Below are positions 35,493 to 46,276 of a stretch of DNA of 64,000 bases, one piece after another. The position numbers and the translations under genes were made by a program. Position 1 is the stretch's first letter. Each line of letters begins with the position of its first letter. Under the pieces are notes generated by a model that was not told the origin of the DNA, ran no database searches, and was given only the letters and a program-made list of their open reading frames with translations. Source of the DNA: Robinsoniella peoriensis (GTDB lineage Bacteria; Bacillota; Clostridia; Lachnospirales; Lachnospiraceae). Location of the stretch: the NCBI RefSeq assembly GCF_000797495.1, contig NZ_JTGN01000001.1, forward strand, positions 712,481 through 776,480, in the 5' to 3' direction.

Positions 35493-37022
35493 CTACTTTT
35501 GCGCTGCCAGCCATTCATCCAACTGTTTCTGCTTCTCATCTATTACAGTCTGCAGCCCCGCTTTGTAAAGCGCATCATTAAACTGCCCGATTGCCGCTTC
35601 CGGCTCCAGTGACCCCGTTCCAATGGCGTCATAAAATTGGTTCTTTGCATTTGTCAATGCAGTTAATTCCCCTGCCACATTGGTAGAATCATAGGTAAAT
35701 CCCAGCGCCTTTGATCTGGATGCCTTCTGGATTAATTCATTTTGTGTATCCCATTTTGATGGATCTTCCCCTTCCCAGACATAGGCAATTGTCTGATTCG
35801 GAAGTTCCCAGCCAATATTCAGACCATATTTCTTATTGGATGCATCAACACCTTCCGGATAAGTGATGATTCCCTTTTCCTTATCCACAAATTGATAATG
35901 TTCTCCTTCAATTCCCCAGTTCAGCAAATTCATAATTTCGGGACTTCCATAGATATAGTCCAGACACTGGAACGCCTTATCCGGATTCTTTGAATTCCTT
36001 GCAATTCCCCAGGTATTAAAGTTCACACTGTAACTTGTGATATATGGATCACCAAATAACGAGGCAGAACTTAAATCATAACCCGTTGACAATTCATCCT
36101 GTTCCTCGGCACCTGCTTTGAGGGGTGTAAAATAGGAAAATGCTGTTCCGGCCTTTACCTGATTTACCAGTATTTCGGTAGTAGTGGCACCGTCCTTGGA
36201 AATGTATCCCGCCTGATTCCAGTCATATAATTTCTTTGCAAATGTTTTAAATTCCTCTGTCTCATAGAGGTTTACAACATCCGTAGACTGCCCTTTATCC
36301 ATCAGCGTTCCAAATCCATCTGTGAGAAAATCTGCCGTTTCCCATCTGAATAACGGAGTTCCTGCCTGTGTACTTGCAAGCATAGTCATATCCGGATGCT
36401 TTTCCTTTACCGCTGCAAAAATCTTGTCCAAATCATCCACGCTTTTGATATCCTCTGCCTTGAATCCGGATTCCTCTAAAAGATCCGTTCTCATCATAAT
36501 TCCTTCCCAGGTGATCTGTTCCCGCATAGTCGTTACCCCATACGTAAAATCACCGATCCGGGGGGATTTCAGGAAATCTGCATCCACATATTTCTTCATG
36601 TTGGTACCATATTTTTCAATATAATCCGTCAAGTCCAACACCTGTCCGTTACTTACATACCCCGCTGCATTGGTTACAATTATTGGAACAATATCCAAAG
36701 CTTCGTCTCCGGATAGCATCAGGGACAATTCATTGGTATAAGTCCCCCAGGAACAAGGTACCAGATCCAGCTCCATGTTGATATCCTTTTTCAATATTTC
36801 ATTCACTTTCTCCAGAACCGCAGGCTCTGCTTCTTCATAAGCATCGCCGATATATGCCATGGTAACCTTATAAGTTTCTTTGCTTTTTGAATCCGCCGCT
36901 GCAGCTGTACTTTCTTTGCCGTTACCACTACTGCTTCCCTCAGTGTTTCCGCCGCATCCGGATATCATACCTGCTGCCAGTGCAGTGCACAGTACTCCCG
37001 CCATAACTTTTTTAAACTTCAT
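35493..37022 (-). CDS. Sugar-binding lipoprotein of the ABC system (DUF3502 tail)
   Basis: 509-residue extracellular solute-binding protein, LipO type. Lipoprotein signal MKFKKVMAGVLCTALAAG ending in the lipobox ISGC, a Ser/Gly linker, a family 1 binding fold, and a C-terminal DUF3502-like segment ending ...AALYKAGLQTVIDEKQKQ-type helix. AGGAGG lies 8 bases before the ATG. First gene of a five-gene operon (binding protein, two permeases, kinase, regulator), and likely the most highly translated. Confidence 0.92.
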   Translation of the reverse strand: MKFKKVMAGVLCTALAAGMISGCGGNTEGSSSGNGKESTAAAADSKSKETYKVTMAYIGDAYEEAEPAVLEKVNEILKKDINMELDLVPCSWGTYTNELSLMLSGDEALDIVPIIVTNAAGYVSNGQVLDLTDYIEKYGTNMKKYVDADFLKSPRIGDFTYGVTTMREQITWEGIMMRTDLLEESGFKAEDIKSVDDLDKIFAAVKEKHPDMTMLASTQAGTPLFRWETADFLTDGFGTLMDKGQSTDVVNLYETEEFKTFAKKLYDWNQAGYISKDGATTTEILVNQVKAGTAFSYFTPLKAGAEEQDELSTGYDLSSASLFGDPYITSYSVNFNTWGIARNSKNPDKAFQCLDYIYGSPEIMNLLNWGIEGEHYQFVDKEKGIITYPEGVDASNKKYGLNIGWELPNQTIAYVWEGEDPSKWDTQNELIQKASRSKALGFTYDSTNVAGELTALTNAKNQFYDAIGTGSLEPEAAIGQFNDALYKAGLQTVIDEKQKQLDEWLAAQK

Positions 37023-37241
37023 ATCATAATCCTCCTTTTCCTCCGTTAATGTTTTATTTGATACGGGTATTATAGAATAGCAGGATTTTTATTTCTACAA
37101 CTATAAGGACTTTGTACTGTTACAATTCGGACTATCCATCCGACTATCTGTAAATTCTCCTTTCCCTCTTGACTTTCCCCCGCGCGGCACCCCTTATTCT
37201 ATACTTACCAAACAAATTTATTTTCCAGAAAGGTATCTGAT

Positions 37242-38297
37242 ATGAAAAAAATAATCTCTGATTTTACCCCCGGCGGCGGAAAACACTGTATCACAAATGC
37301 TCTAAAACTAATTTTCAATTACTATGGACATCCGATGTCAGAAGAAATGCTTCTTGGTCTGGGTTGCGGCATATCGTTTTGTTATCTGAACCAGGTAGCC
37401 TCCCCCATGATTAACGGACGTATCAAACCTTTTGTCTTTGAAGAAATTCTGGCTAACAGGCTGAATATAACCATCCGCTGCCGGCAGCAAAAGGATTATA
37501 TGAAAGCATTTGCATCCGCCAGGAATTCCATCGACCAGAACCATCCCGTTTTCATCTATGTTGATATGCCCTACTTAAAATATTTAAACCTGGATGAGGA
37601 CTATCATTTTGGCGCCCATGCTGTTGTATTATTCGGATATGACGATGATCAGAAGATATTCTATATCAGCGATCGTGACAGCCGCCATCATCCAATCCGT
37701 ACTCCCAAAGGCAGCATTGCCCGGGATTACCACCTGGTATCTTATGAAGAAACAGAAAATGCACGTTCCAGCCATCATCGCCCGTTTCCTGCACATAACA
37801 AATATCTGGAATTTGATTTCTCTCACATCCGTCCCGTTTCAAAGGAAATGATACTGGACGCTATACAGGAAAATTGCCTTAGTATGCGAAATGCGCCTGC
37901 CCATCTCCTTGGACTGAATGGAATTAAAAAGTTTTCGAAAGAAGTTTTGAAATGGAAAAATTTTGATTTAGAAAAAAGAAAAAGATCCGGTAGTACGAAT
38001 TATTTTATGATTCACGCCGACGGCGGTACCGGTGGTGGAATTTTCCGAAGTATGTATGGGGATTTTTTAATCGAAGCTGCTGACGTTACTGGCTTAGAAA
38101 ATTTAAAAGATATCGGTGTACGCTTTTTAGCTGTGGCTGATCAATGGGATACTGTGGCTGATGCGATGTGGGCCCTGTCCGAAACCGGAGATACTGATCT
38201 GCTGGCAGGCATATCTGTCAAAGTTGAAGACATCCATACTCAGGAAACAGAACTTTTTCAGGAGCTTCTGGATTTGAAAAGACCACAGCACCTCTGA
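37242..38297 (+). CDS. BtrH-like cysteine acyltransferase/peptidase-fold protein
   Basis: 351 residues. The first ~150 residues match the BtrH N-terminal domain, a papain-like fold; Cys16 (GGGKHCITNA), His126 (FGAHAVVLFGY) and Asp144 (YISDRDS) fit a catalytic triad. The rest resembles DUF4872. In butirosin synthesis BtrH moves an acyl group from a carrier protein to an aminoglycoside. No carrier protein, ligase or aminoglycoside genes are near, so the donor and acceptor here are unknown. It is a single gene, convergent with the glucokinase and divergent from the sugar-binding lipoprotein. Confidence 0.75.
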   Translation: MKKIISDFTPGGGKHCITNALKLIFNYYGHPMSEEMLLGLGCGISFCYLNQVASPMINGRIKPFVFEEILANRLNITIRCRQQKDYMKAFASARNSIDQNHPVFIYVDMPYLKYLNLDEDYHFGAHAVVLFGYDDDQKIFYISDRDSRHHPIRTPKGSIARDYHLVSYEETENARSSHHRPFPAHNKYLEFDFSHIRPVSKEMILDAIQENCLSMRNAPAHLLGLNGIKKFSKEVLKWKNFDLEKRKRSGSTNYFMIHADGGTGGGIFRSMYGDFLIEAADVTGLENLKDIGVRFLAVADQWDTVADAMWALSETGDTDLLAGISVKVEDIHTQETELFQELLDLKRPQHL

Positions 38298-38309
38298 TAT
38301 ATGCCCGGT

Positions 38310-38337
38310 CAGGCAGGATAAGATTCCTGCCTGTGCA
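38310..38337 (+). terminator. Hairpin after the BtrH-like gene
   Basis: CAGGCAGGA (38310-38318) and TCCTGCCTG (38325-38333) followed by TGCATGTTTT; a modest terminator. Confidence 0.5.
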
Positions 38338-38402
38338 TGTTTTAGAGGAATGTGGTCTATTTCTATTATGAATCCTTTTACTGTATGCCTCTGTAAGTAT
38401 GC

Positions 38403-39335
38403 CTACAGGATCATCTTAGCTGCGCCGAAGATCCCTGCATCATTACCCAGCTCCGCCAGTGCAAACACAGCATCTTTACAGGCACTGAAAGCATATGTAT
38501 TATAGTATTTACGAATATAATCCAGCAAAATATCTCCGGCTTTTGAAACGCCTCCGCCAATAACGAAGACTTCCGGATCTACCACACCTGCGATTACAGA
38601 CAGGGCACTGCCCAGATATTTACCAAAACTTTCTGCTATTTCCATTGCTACTTTATCTTCTGCTTTCACAGCATCAAATACTGTTTTAGCTGATACTTCT
38701 CCATCACGCAGTACAGACGGCTCTGCATCAGCAGCCAGACGTGCATTGGCTAATCTGACAATTCCGGTTGCGGATGCTACCTGTTCCAGACAGCCTTTGT
38801 TACCACAGTTGCATGCTTCTTCCATACTGTCTTCCACATGAACATGGCCGATCTCTCCGCCTGCTCCATGAGAACCCGTAACGATCTGTCCATTAATAAT
38901 GATTCCGCCGCCAACACCCGTACCAAGAGTTACCATAACTACATTATGATATCCGGCGCCGCCGCCTTTCCACATCTCTCCAAGAGCCGCTACATTGGCA
39001 TCGTTTCCGGCTTTTACAGGAAGACCAATCAGCTTTTCCATCTGTTCCACGAGATTTACATAGCCCCAGTGAAGATTAACTGCACACAGGATATCACCTG
39101 CTTCGTTAACCGGTCCCGGTACGCCGATACCAACGCCTGCGATATCTTCTCTTTCCAGCTGCTTTTCTAATATTTTATTATTGATAGCGCCTGCCACATC
39201 CGGAATAATATTAATTCCGTTATTCTCTGTTCTTGTTTTAATTTCCCATTTGTCAAGAACTTCCCCTTTCACGTCAAAGAGACCGCATTTTACGGATGTA
39301 CCACCAATATCAATTCCAAAACAATATTTCTTCAT
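38403..39335 (-). CDS. glcK: ROK-family glucokinase
   Basis: 310 residues. Phosphorylates glucose with ATP at the entry of glycolysis. The phosphate-binding motif FGIDIGGTSVKCGLFD, the sugar-site GxxGxGxGGG (TLGTGVGGGIIING), EIGHVHVE and the zinc motif CNCGNKGCLEQ are intact, and no DNA-binding domain precedes, so it is a kinase and not a repressor. It lies 6 bases after hprK, which links glucose phosphorylation to catabolite control. Confidence 0.93.
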   Translation of the reverse strand: MKKYCFGIDIGGTSVKCGLFDVKGEVLDKWEIKTRTENNGINIIPDVAGAINNKILEKQLEREDIAGVGIGVPGPVNEAGDILCAVNLHWGYVNLVEQMEKLIGLPVKAGNDANVAALGEMWKGGGAGYHNVVMVTLGTGVGGGIIINGQIVTGSHGAGGEIGHVHVEDSMEEACNCGNKGCLEQVASATGIVRLANARLAADAEPSVLRDGEVSAKTVFDAVKAEDKVAMEIAESFGKYLGSALSVIAGVVDPEVFVIGGGVSKAGDILLDYIRKYYNTYAFSACKDAVFALAELGNDAGIFGAAKMIL

Positions 39336-39341
39336 AATTCT

Positions 39342-40283
39342 TTATTCTCCTTCTGGTCCGCGTCTTTTTGCAAGACTATTCTGTACGCGGTTATATAATT
39401 CCTGCGCAGCATTATAACCCATCTTTTTCTGTCTGTGGTTAACTGCAGCAGATTCTACGATAACAGCCAGGTTTCTGCCCGGACGGATCGGCAATGAATG
39501 GCAAACCACCTGATTTCCAAGGAATTCTGTATATTCCTCTTCCAATCCCAGTCTGTCATATTCTTTTTCTCTGTCCCATTCTTCCAGTTTAATTACCAGA
39601 TCGATAGACTGTGTATTCTTAACACTTTCCACACCAAACAGTGTTTTCACATCAATGATTCCTATACCGCGGAGTTCGATGAAATGCCTGGTTATATCCG
39701 GTGCAGAACCAATTATGGTTTCGTCACTGACTTTACGGATCTCAACAACGTCATCCGAAACAAGCCGGTGCCCTCTCTTAATCAGCTCCAATGCAGCCTC
39801 ACTCTTACCAATACCGCTTTCGCCCATAATCAGGACCCCTTCACCATAAACGTCCACCAGAACGCCGTGTATGGAAATACAGGGAGCCAGTTCCACATTC
39901 AGCCAGCGGATAATCTCAGCCATAAAAGAGGATGTAGTCTTCCTGGTAGTGAAAATAGGAACATTATATTTATTCGCCAGTTCCATCATATCTGCATCCG
40001 GCTCTGTCCTTGTGGTGTATACGATACATGGTATCTTACTGGAAATAAACTGCTCATATATCGGAAGCTTCTTTTCTCTGTCTAAATGTTCCAGATAGGT
40101 GTATTCCACATATCCGATAATCTGTACGCGATCAGAATCAAAATGATCAAAATATCCCGTCAGCTGCAATGCAGGACGGTTAATATCCGGGAGGGTAATC
40201 TTAATAGCAGACATATCCACATCCGGAGTCATATTCTTTAAATCCAGTTTCTCAACCAACTTGCTTAAAGCTACACTTGCCAT
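39342..40283 (-). CDS. hprK: HPr kinase/phosphorylase
   Basis: 313 residues. Phosphorylates Ser46 of HPr, the signal for CcpA-mediated catabolite repression in Firmicutes. Walker A GESGIGKS, the following LVSDDVVEI and the signature ELRGIGIIDV are present. AAGGAG lies 8 bases before the ATG. Gene order uvrC-hprK-glucokinase is typical of Lachnospiraceae; the murB that often follows is missing here. Confidence 0.97.
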   Translation of the reverse strand: MASVALSKLVEKLDLKNMTPDVDMSAIKITLPDINRPALQLTGYFDHFDSDRVQIIGYVEYTYLEHLDREKKLPIYEQFISSKIPCIVYTTRTEPDADMMELANKYNVPIFTTRKTTSSFMAEIIRWLNVELAPCISIHGVLVDVYGEGVLIMGESGIGKSEAALELIKRGHRLVSDDVVEIRKVSDETIIGSAPDITRHFIELRGIGIIDVKTLFGVESVKNTQSIDLVIKLEEWDREKEYDRLGLEEEYTEFLGNQVVCHSLPIRPGRNLAVIVESAAVNHRQKKMGYNAAQELYNRVQNSLAKRRGPEGE

Positions 40284-40342
40284 ATCTCTTCTCCTTCAAA
40301 ATTTAATTAATATGTTAATATTATCATAATTATGCCCGAACA

Positions 40343-42190
40343 TCAATGAAAGAAATCATACACTTTTTTTGCACTATTTGCATTCATGGACGGCGCCTTG
40401 GCAAGTTCCTCTTCGGAAGCATCCCTAATGGCTTCCAGAGACTTAAATGTCCGCATCAATGCCTTTCTCCTGGCAGGCCCGATTCCATCAATATCATCCA
40501 GAATAGAATGTACCTGCTGCTTGCTTCTAAGGGACCTGTGATATTCAATGGCAAAACGATGTGCCTCGTCCTGAATTCTGGTAATCAGACGAAAACCTTC
40601 CGAAGACTTTTCAATTGGTATTTCTACATTATTAAAAAATAATCCTCTGGTTCTGTGATTATCATCTTTGACCATACCGCAGACCGGAATGTTCATTTTC
40701 AGATTATCCATAACCCTCAGCGCTACATTGACCTGGCCCTTACCGCCGTCCATCATGATCAGATCCGGAAATCTGCTGAAACTGCTGAATTCTTTCTCCT
40801 GTTTCGCTTCCTCAAGCTCAGCAAGACCATGGCTGAATCTTCTGGTCAGCACTTCTTCCATGCTGGCATAATCATCCGGTCCCTTTACCGATTGGATCTT
40901 AAACTTACGGTAATCGCTTCGTTTTGGTTTACCCTTTTCGTATACAATCATGGATCCTACCGATTCAAATCCACTGATATTGGAAATATCAAACGCTTCC
41001 ACACGCACTACATTCTCAAGCCCCAGCAGGCCTGCAATCTCTTTCATGGCGCCAATGGTACGTCCTTCTTCCCGTTTGATTTTTTCTTTATCCTGGCTTA
41101 AAACCAATTCTGCGTTTCTGGCCGCCAATTCTACCAGTTTTTCTTTCGTGCCTTTTTTGGGAACTTTGATATGTACCCTCTGTCCTCTTTTCTTAGAAAG
41201 CCACTGTTCAATAACCTCGCAGTCTTCCACTTCTTCCTGGATCATCAGTTCCTTGGGAATAAATGGTGTCCCTGCATAAAACTGCTTGATAAAACTGTCT
41301 AAAACCATTCCTTTTGTATCGTGGGGAGCTACTCTCAGATAGAAGTGGTCCCTTCCAATCAGCCTGCCCGACCGTACAAAAAACACCTGTACCACAGCGT
41401 CCGTATCATCGGAAGCCATTGCAATAATATCCTTATCTTCCCCATCACTCATGGTGATCTTCTGTTTTTGGGCAATCTGTTTCACGCTGTTCAGAAGCTC
41501 TCTCTGTTCGATTGCTGCTTCAAAATCCATTCGTTCAGAAGCATCCTGCATCCTCTGCTCCAGCATTTTAATTACCGGATCATAATTTCCGTCCAGAAAA
41601 GCAATAGCTTCATTCACCTGATTACGGTATTCCTCTTTGGTAACATAGCCCTGACAGGGGGCGTTGCACTGTTTAATATGGTAATTCAGACAGGGTCTCT
41701 CATTCCCGATGTCTCTTGGCAGGCTTCTGTTGCAGGTACGCAGCTTATACAGCTTGTTAATCAGCTCAATCGTATCCTTAATCGCTCCGGCACTGGTATA
41801 TGGTCCGAAATATTTGCATTTGTCCTTTTTCATGATACGTGCAAATAAAACCCTGGGATATTCCTCCTGTACCGTAACCTTAATAAATGGATAGGACTTA
41901 TCATCTTTTAACATGGTATTGTACTTTGGTCTGTGTTCCTTAATCAGATTACATTCCAAAACCAGCGCTTCCAGCTCCGAATCTGTAATGATGTATTCGA
42001 AGCGGCGGATCTTTGTCACCATCTGTTCGATTTTAGCACCCTTATTTCTGCTGCTTTGAAAATACTGCCGTACCCGGTTCTTGAGACTGATTGCCTTTCC
42101 TACATAGATTATGGCATCCTTTGCATCATGCATAATATATACACCCGGCTTCGCCGGTAGTTTCTTAAGTTCCTCCTGGATATCAAACAA
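40343..42190 (-). CDS. uvrC: Excinuclease ABC subunit C
   Basis: Nucleotide-excision repair nuclease, about 615 residues. The GIY-YIG domain is at the N-terminus ([19 protein letters not shown]), a UVR motif near 200-235, the RNase H-like 5' incision domain ([20 protein letters not shown]) and a final helix-hairpin-helix ([14 protein letters not shown]). The likely start is the TTG at 42190, giving (M)[15 protein letters not shown], 8 bases after GGAGG; the GTG at 42199 overlaps that site. A terminator-like hairpin sits 23 bases upstream. Confidence 0.93.
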   Translation of the reverse strand: MFDIQEELKKLPAKPGVYIMHDAKDAIIYVGKAISLKNRVRQYFQSSRNKGAKIEQMVTKIRRFEYIITDSELEALVLECNLIKEHRPKYNTMLKDDKSYPFIKVTVQEEYPRVLFARIMKKDKCKYFGPYTSAGAIKDTIELINKLYKLRTCNRSLPRDIGNERPCLNYHIKQCNAPCQGYVTKEEYRNQVNEAIAFLDGNYDPVIKMLEQRMQDASERMDFEAAIEQRELLNSVKQIAQKQKITMSDGEDKDIIAMASDDTDAVVQVFFVRSGRLIGRDHFYLRVAPHDTKGMVLDSFIKQFYAGTPFIPKELMIQEEVEDCEVIEQWLSKKRGQRVHIKVPKKGTKEKLVELAARNAELVLSQDKEKIKREEGRTIGAMKEIAGLLGLENVVRVEAFDISNISGFESVGSMIVYEKGKPKRSDYRKFKIQSVKGPDDYASMEEVLTRRFSHGLAELEEAKQEKEFSSFSRFPDLIMMDGGKGQVNVALRVMDNLKMNIPVCGMVKDDNHRTRGLFFNNVEIPIEKSSEGFRLITRIQDEAHRFAIEYHRSLRSKQQVHSILDDIDGIGPARRKALMRTFKSLEAIRDASEEELAKAPSMNANSAKKVYDFFH

Positions 42191-42212
42191 CGATACCACC
42201 TCCCTTTCTAAA

Positions 42213-42253
42213 AAAATACAGCAAATCTGTTATTCACAAATTTACTGTATTTT
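42213..42253 (-). terminator. Intrinsic terminator between ftsH and uvrC
   Basis: Arms AAAATACAGCAAAT (42213-42226) and AATTTACTGTATTTT (42239-42253), one mismatch; on the minus strand it is followed by TTTTT directly before the uvrC ribosome site. Confidence 0.75.
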
Positions 42254-42272
42254 ATCTTGTCTTTTAAAGAAT

Positions 42273-44354
42273 TTATTCACACACAGTGTTGTTATCGGGA
42301 TTCTTATCCACAGTATCCACATTTTCAGACTGCTTTTGTATCTGCTGCACATTATCACCAGAAACCGATGCATCAATTTCTGCAGCTTTTACCTGATGAT
42401 TACTTTCCGCTTCCAACTGAGGCTGGCTGGCACCTTCAACAGCTCCTGCCGCAGATCCTTCCAAGGCCGCCTTATCTTCTGCTTCCACTTCGTGGAAAAT
42501 CTTCATAAACTCTTTACCGGTAATGGTTTCCTTTTCAATGAGGAATGCAGCAATCTTATCCAGTGCTATTCTATGTTTGCTGAGAAGTCTCTTCGCCTCT
42601 ACATAAGCATCTTTGAGCACTTTCATAACTTCACGGTCAACCTCGGCTGCCGTTCTGTCGCTGCAATTTAACATGGTTCTGCCTTCCAGATACTGATTCT
42701 CAGGACTTTCAATTCCCATCATTCCAAAAGTTTCCGACATACCATACTGTGTAATCATCGCTCTGGTAAGCTTGGTAGCCTGCTCAATATCATTTGCGGC
42801 TCCGGTTGTTACACTGTTAAATACCAGTTCTTCTGCTGCACGCCCTGCCACAAATTCAATAATCTTTGCGCGGATCTCACCTTCTGAATTCAGGAATTTT
42901 TCTTCTTCCGGAACATTCATGACATATCCAAGTGCTCCCATTGTTCTTGGCACAATAGTTATCTTCTGCACCGGCTCAGAATCCTTCTGAAGCGCACTTA
43001 CCAATGCATGACCTACTTCGTGGTAGGAAACAATTCTTCGCTCTTCTTTGCTCAGGATCTTGTTCTTCTTTTCCTTACCGACTAATACAACTTCTACAGA
43101 CTCAAATAAATCAGACTGTGAAACTACATTTCTGCCCTTCTTAACTGCCAGAATTGCTGCCTCATTAATCATATTTGCCAGATCGGAACCAACAGCTCCT
43201 GAAGTAGCAAGTGCAATAGCTTCCAAATCTACGGTGTCATCCAGAAGAACATTTTTGGAATGTACTTTCAGAATATCCACACGGCCTTTCAGATCCGGCT
43301 TATCTACAACTACACGTCTGTCAAAACGACCGGGACGCAGAAGCGCCTGATCCAGAACTTCCGGACGGTTTGTAGCTGCCAGAATCAGTAATCCCTTCGA
43401 GGTATCAAAACCATCCATCTCAGCAAGCAGCTGGTTCAAGGTCTGCTCACGTTCGTCATTTCCACCGCCATAACGGCTGTCACGGCTCTTACCGATTGCA
43501 TCAATTTCATCAATAAAAATAATACATGGCGCATTCTTTTTCGCCTCTTCAAATAAATCACGGACACGTGATGCACCGACACCTACGAACATTTCCACAA
43601 AATCAGAACCGGATAATGAGAAGAACGGCGCATGTGCTTCTCCTGCAACTGCCTTTGCCAGAAGTGTTTTACCTGTTCCAGGAGGTCCTACTAAAAGAGC
43701 ACCCTTTGGAAGCTTGGCACCAATCTTCGTGTATTTTCCTGGATTTTCAAGAAAATCAACGACTTCCTGCAAGGACTCCTTGGCTTCATCCTGTCCTGCC
43801 ACATCCCGGAATGTGACTCCTGTTTCTTTCTGCACATATACTTTAGCCTTGCTCTTGCCAACACCGCCCATCATGCCGCCGCCCTTGGACATTTTTCTCA
43901 GGAAAAATCCAAGTACAACCCAGATCAGAATCAGCGGGATCGCAATGCTTAAAATATTATAGAGAATTGCAGATGTCATGTCCGGAATCGCTCCATTAAA
44001 GTCCACACCTGCTGCAATTAATTTTTCGGTCAGGTTCGGGTCGGGTACAACGCCGGTATAATACGTCATCGTCACCCCTGGGAATGGCTGTTCCTTAGGA
44101 GTAATAACAATCTTACTGGACTGTATGTCAACCTTTTTGACTTCTTTCTTCTCTACCATTTCCATAAATTTGTTATATGTGATTTCTTTTTCGGTAGAAT
44201 TCTTCAGCATATTATTGAAAATACTCATACCGACCAGGGCTATCAGTGTTACTACTAAAAATATCATGATCGTCTGCCCATTTTTAGACGGCTTGCCATT
44301 ATTATTATTGGATCCGTTATTCGGTCCATTTCCTGGCTGTTGATTATTATCCAT
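42273..44354 (-). CDS. ftsH: ATP-dependent zinc metalloprotease FtsH
   Basis: About 693 residues. Membrane AAA+ protease for quality control. An Asn-rich N-terminus, TM1 (about 29-47), an extracytoplasmic domain, TM2 (about 125-145), Walker A GPPGTGKT, Walker [12 protein letters not shown], the second region of homology ending RPGRFDR, and the zinc site HEVGH. A Gln/Ala/Glu/Asn-rich tail of ~70 residues extends beyond the protease. Two adjacent ATGs exist; AGGAGG is 6 bases from the second (44354), the better spacing. Promoter at 44384-44412. Confidence 0.97.
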   Translation of the reverse strand: MDNNQQPGNGPNNGSNNNNGKPSKNGQTIMIFLVVTLIALVGMSIFNNMLKNSTEKEITYNKFMEMVEKKEVKKVDIQSSKIVITPKEQPFPGVTMTYYTGVVPDPNLTEKLIAAGVDFNGAIPDMTSAILYNILSIAIPLILIWVVLGFFLRKMSKGGGMMGGVGKSKAKVYVQKETGVTFRDVAGQDEAKESLQEVVDFLENPGKYTKIGAKLPKGALLVGPPGTGKTLLAKAVAGEAHAPFFSLSGSDFVEMFVGVGASRVRDLFEEAKKNAPCIIFIDEIDAIGKSRDSRYGGGNDEREQTLNQLLAEMDGFDTSKGLLILAATNRPEVLDQALLRPGRFDRRVVVDKPDLKGRVDILKVHSKNVLLDDTVDLEAIALATSGAVGSDLANMINEAAILAVKKGRNVVSQSDLFESVEVVLVGKEKKNKILSKEERRIVSYHEVGHALVSALQKDSEPVQKITIVPRTMGALGYVMNVPEEEKFLNSEGEIRAKIIEFVAGRAAEELVFNSVTTGAANDIEQATKLTRAMITQYGMSETFGMMGIESPENQYLEGRTMLNCSDRTAAEVDREVMKVLKDAYVEAKRLLSKHRIALDKIAAFLIEKETITGKEFMKIFHEVEAEDKAALEGSAAGAVEGASQPQLEAESNHQVKAAEIDASVSGDNVQQIQKQSENVDTVDKNPDNNTVCE

Positions 44355-44383
44355 CATCTTCCTCCTCGTGATACGTCCTCTCT

Positions 44384-44412
44384 ATTATAAAGATACTTCA
44401 CCCAGAAATCAA
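44384..44412 (-). promoter_or_regulatory. Predicted ftsH promoter
   Basis: Minus-strand -35 TTGATT (44407-44412), 17-base spacer, -10 TATAAT (44384-44389), 30 bases before the start codon. Confidence 0.7.
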
Positions 44413-44550
44413 TATCGAGTTTGTGAAAAAGCCTCCATAATTCTTAAACTTTTATAAAAATCCTCAAAAAATGACTGGCATAACTCTGATACTTTGTAGT
44501 ATACTAATTCAGTAAAGAATCATACCATAAAATTTAGGATCGGTGAACCA

Positions 44551-46029
44551 ATGAAAATAGGATTTGATAACGAGAAATACTTACAGATGCAATCTGAGCA
44601 TATCAGAAAAAGAATCAGCCAGTTTGGCAACAAACTCTATCTGGAATTCGGCGGAAAACTTTTTGATGACTTTCACGCAGCCAGAGTTCTTCCAGGATTT
44701 GCACCGGACAGTAAACTGCGTATGCTGATGCAGCTCTCCGACCAGGCAGAAATTGTAATCGTCATCAGCGCCGGTGACATAGAGAAGAATAAAGTCCGGG
44801 GTGATCTTGGGATCACTTATGATACAGACGTTCTCCGTCTGATCGACGCATTCGAAGAAAAAGGGCTCTACGTAGGCAGTGTTGTCATTACACAGTATTC
44901 CGGTCAGAACAGCGCGCAGCTCTTTAAAACCAGACTGGAAAAATTAGGACGTAAAGTGTATGTCCACTATGCCATCGAAGGCTATCCAAGCAATATACCA
45001 TTAATCGTCAGCGATAACGGATATGGTAAAAATGAATATATTGAAACAACGAGACCGCTGGTCGTGATCACAGCACCCGGTCCCGGAAGCGGAAAAATGG
45101 CAACCTGCCTTTCCCAGCTCTACCACGAGCAAAAACATGGCATTCGTGCCGGTTATGCCAAATTTGAAACCTTCCCGATCTGGAATATCCCCCTGAAACA
45201 TCCTGTAAATCTGGCTTATGAAGCAGCAACAGCCGATTTAAATGATGTAAATATGATTGACCCGTTCCATCTGGAAGCATACGATGAAAAAGCTGTAAAT
45301 TATAACCGTGATGTTGAGATCTTTCCGGTCTTAGGTGCTATTTTCGAGCGTATTTTTGGGGAATGCCCTTATAAATCCCCTACGGATATGGGTGTTAATA
45401 TGGCTGGAAATTGTATCTTCGATGACGAAGCCTGCAAAGAAGCCTCTAACCAGGAGATCCTTCGCCGTTATTATTATGCACTGAACGGACTTGCGGAAGG
45501 TACAAAACAGGAAGAAGAAGTATTTAAAATCGAACTGATCATGAAACAGGCTCATCTGACCGCAGCGAACCGAAAGGTGGTACAGATTGCACTGGACCGC
45601 GCAGAAGCTACAGGTGCCCCGGCTGCTGCCCTGGAACTGGCTGATGGCAGAATGGTTACCGGAAAAACTTCTGACCTTTTGGGAGCATCCGCAGCCCTTC
45701 TTCTAAATGCATTGAAGGAACTTGCCGGCATCGACCATAAAGCCCATGTTATTTCACCGGAAGCCATTGAACCTATCCAGACTCTGAAGACTGCATATCT
45801 GGGCAGCAAAAACCCAAGGCTCCATACGGATGAAATACTGATCGCACTTTCCATTTCTGCTGCTACCAGTGAAAATGCCAAGCTTGCACTGGAACAGCTT
45901 CCCAAGCTATCCGGATGTCAGGCCCATACTTCCGTTATGCTGTCTATGGTAGATATAAAGCAGTTTAAACGTCTTTCCGTCCAGCTGACTTCTGAACCGG
46001 TATATGAGGACAAGCGTATTTATCACTAA
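44551..46029 (+). CDS. DUF1846 protein
   Basis: 492 residues, full length for this Firmicute/Actinobacteria family, whose function is not established. Features include the N-terminal [16 protein letters not shown], a central [17 protein letters not shown] segment that resembles a P-loop, and a conserved Cys/His/Asp pattern. Structures of relatives show a Rossmann-like core, so a nucleotide ligand is possible. It is divergent from ftsH, with a -10-like TATACT at 44500-44505. A strong terminator follows. Confidence 0.88.
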   Translation: MKIGFDNEKYLQMQSEHIRKRISQFGNKLYLEFGGKLFDDFHAARVLPGFAPDSKLRMLMQLSDQAEIVIVISAGDIEKNKVRGDLGITYDTDVLRLIDAFEEKGLYVGSVVITQYSGQNSAQLFKTRLEKLGRKVYVHYAIEGYPSNIPLIVSDNGYGKNEYIETTRPLVVITAPGPGSGKMATCLSQLYHEQKHGIRAGYAKFETFPIWNIPLKHPVNLAYEAATADLNDVNMIDPFHLEAYDEKAVNYNRDVEIFPVLGAIFERIFGECPYKSPTDMGVNMAGNCIFDDEACKEASNQEILRRYYYALNGLAEGTKQEEEVFKIELIMKQAHLTAANRKVVQIALDRAEATGAPAAALELADGRMVTGKTSDLLGASAALLLNALKELAGIDHKAHVISPEAIEPIQTLKTAYLGSKNPRLHTDEILIALSISAATSENAKLALEQLPKLSGCQAHTSVMLSMVDIKQFKRLSVQLTSEPVYEDKRIYH

Positions 46030-46129
46030 ATTACAATTAAAATTGCTTTTGGCAGGCTGTATGTCACATTATTATTTGTTACCTTTTTATAAAACCCGGT
46101 AATTAACTTTATGACATTAAACAAATATC

Positions 46130-46178
46130 TGCGCCAAATAAATGAATCTTTGTTTATTTGGCGCAAATTTTATTTTTT
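46130..46178 (+). terminator. Intrinsic terminator after the DUF1846 gene
   Basis: Perfect 13-base arms TGCGCCAAATAAA (46130-46142) and TTTATTTGGCGCA (46153-46165) followed by AATTTTATTTTTTT. Confidence 0.92.
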
Positions 46179-46213
46179 TGTAAAAAACACTGTATTTATT
46201 AACTCTGAAGGTG

Positions 46214-46219
46214 TATAAT
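46214..46219 (+). promoter_or_regulatory. Candidate -10 of pyrG
   Basis: TATAAT preceded by GTG, with a weak -35 (TGTATT at 46191). The start would be near 46226, leaving a 50-base leader without a hairpin. Confidence 0.45.
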
Positions 46220-46276
46220 TCTTTCGTTATTTTTTGACCAGCACGAGAGTGTGTTTGAGAAAACAGGAGGAAATTT

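Noticed and set aside
46030..46276. CTP-sensing attenuator in front of pyrG
   Set aside because: The terminator (46130-46178) lies upstream of the pyrG -10 box and belongs to the DUF1846 gene, and no GGGC start or leader hairpin is seen.
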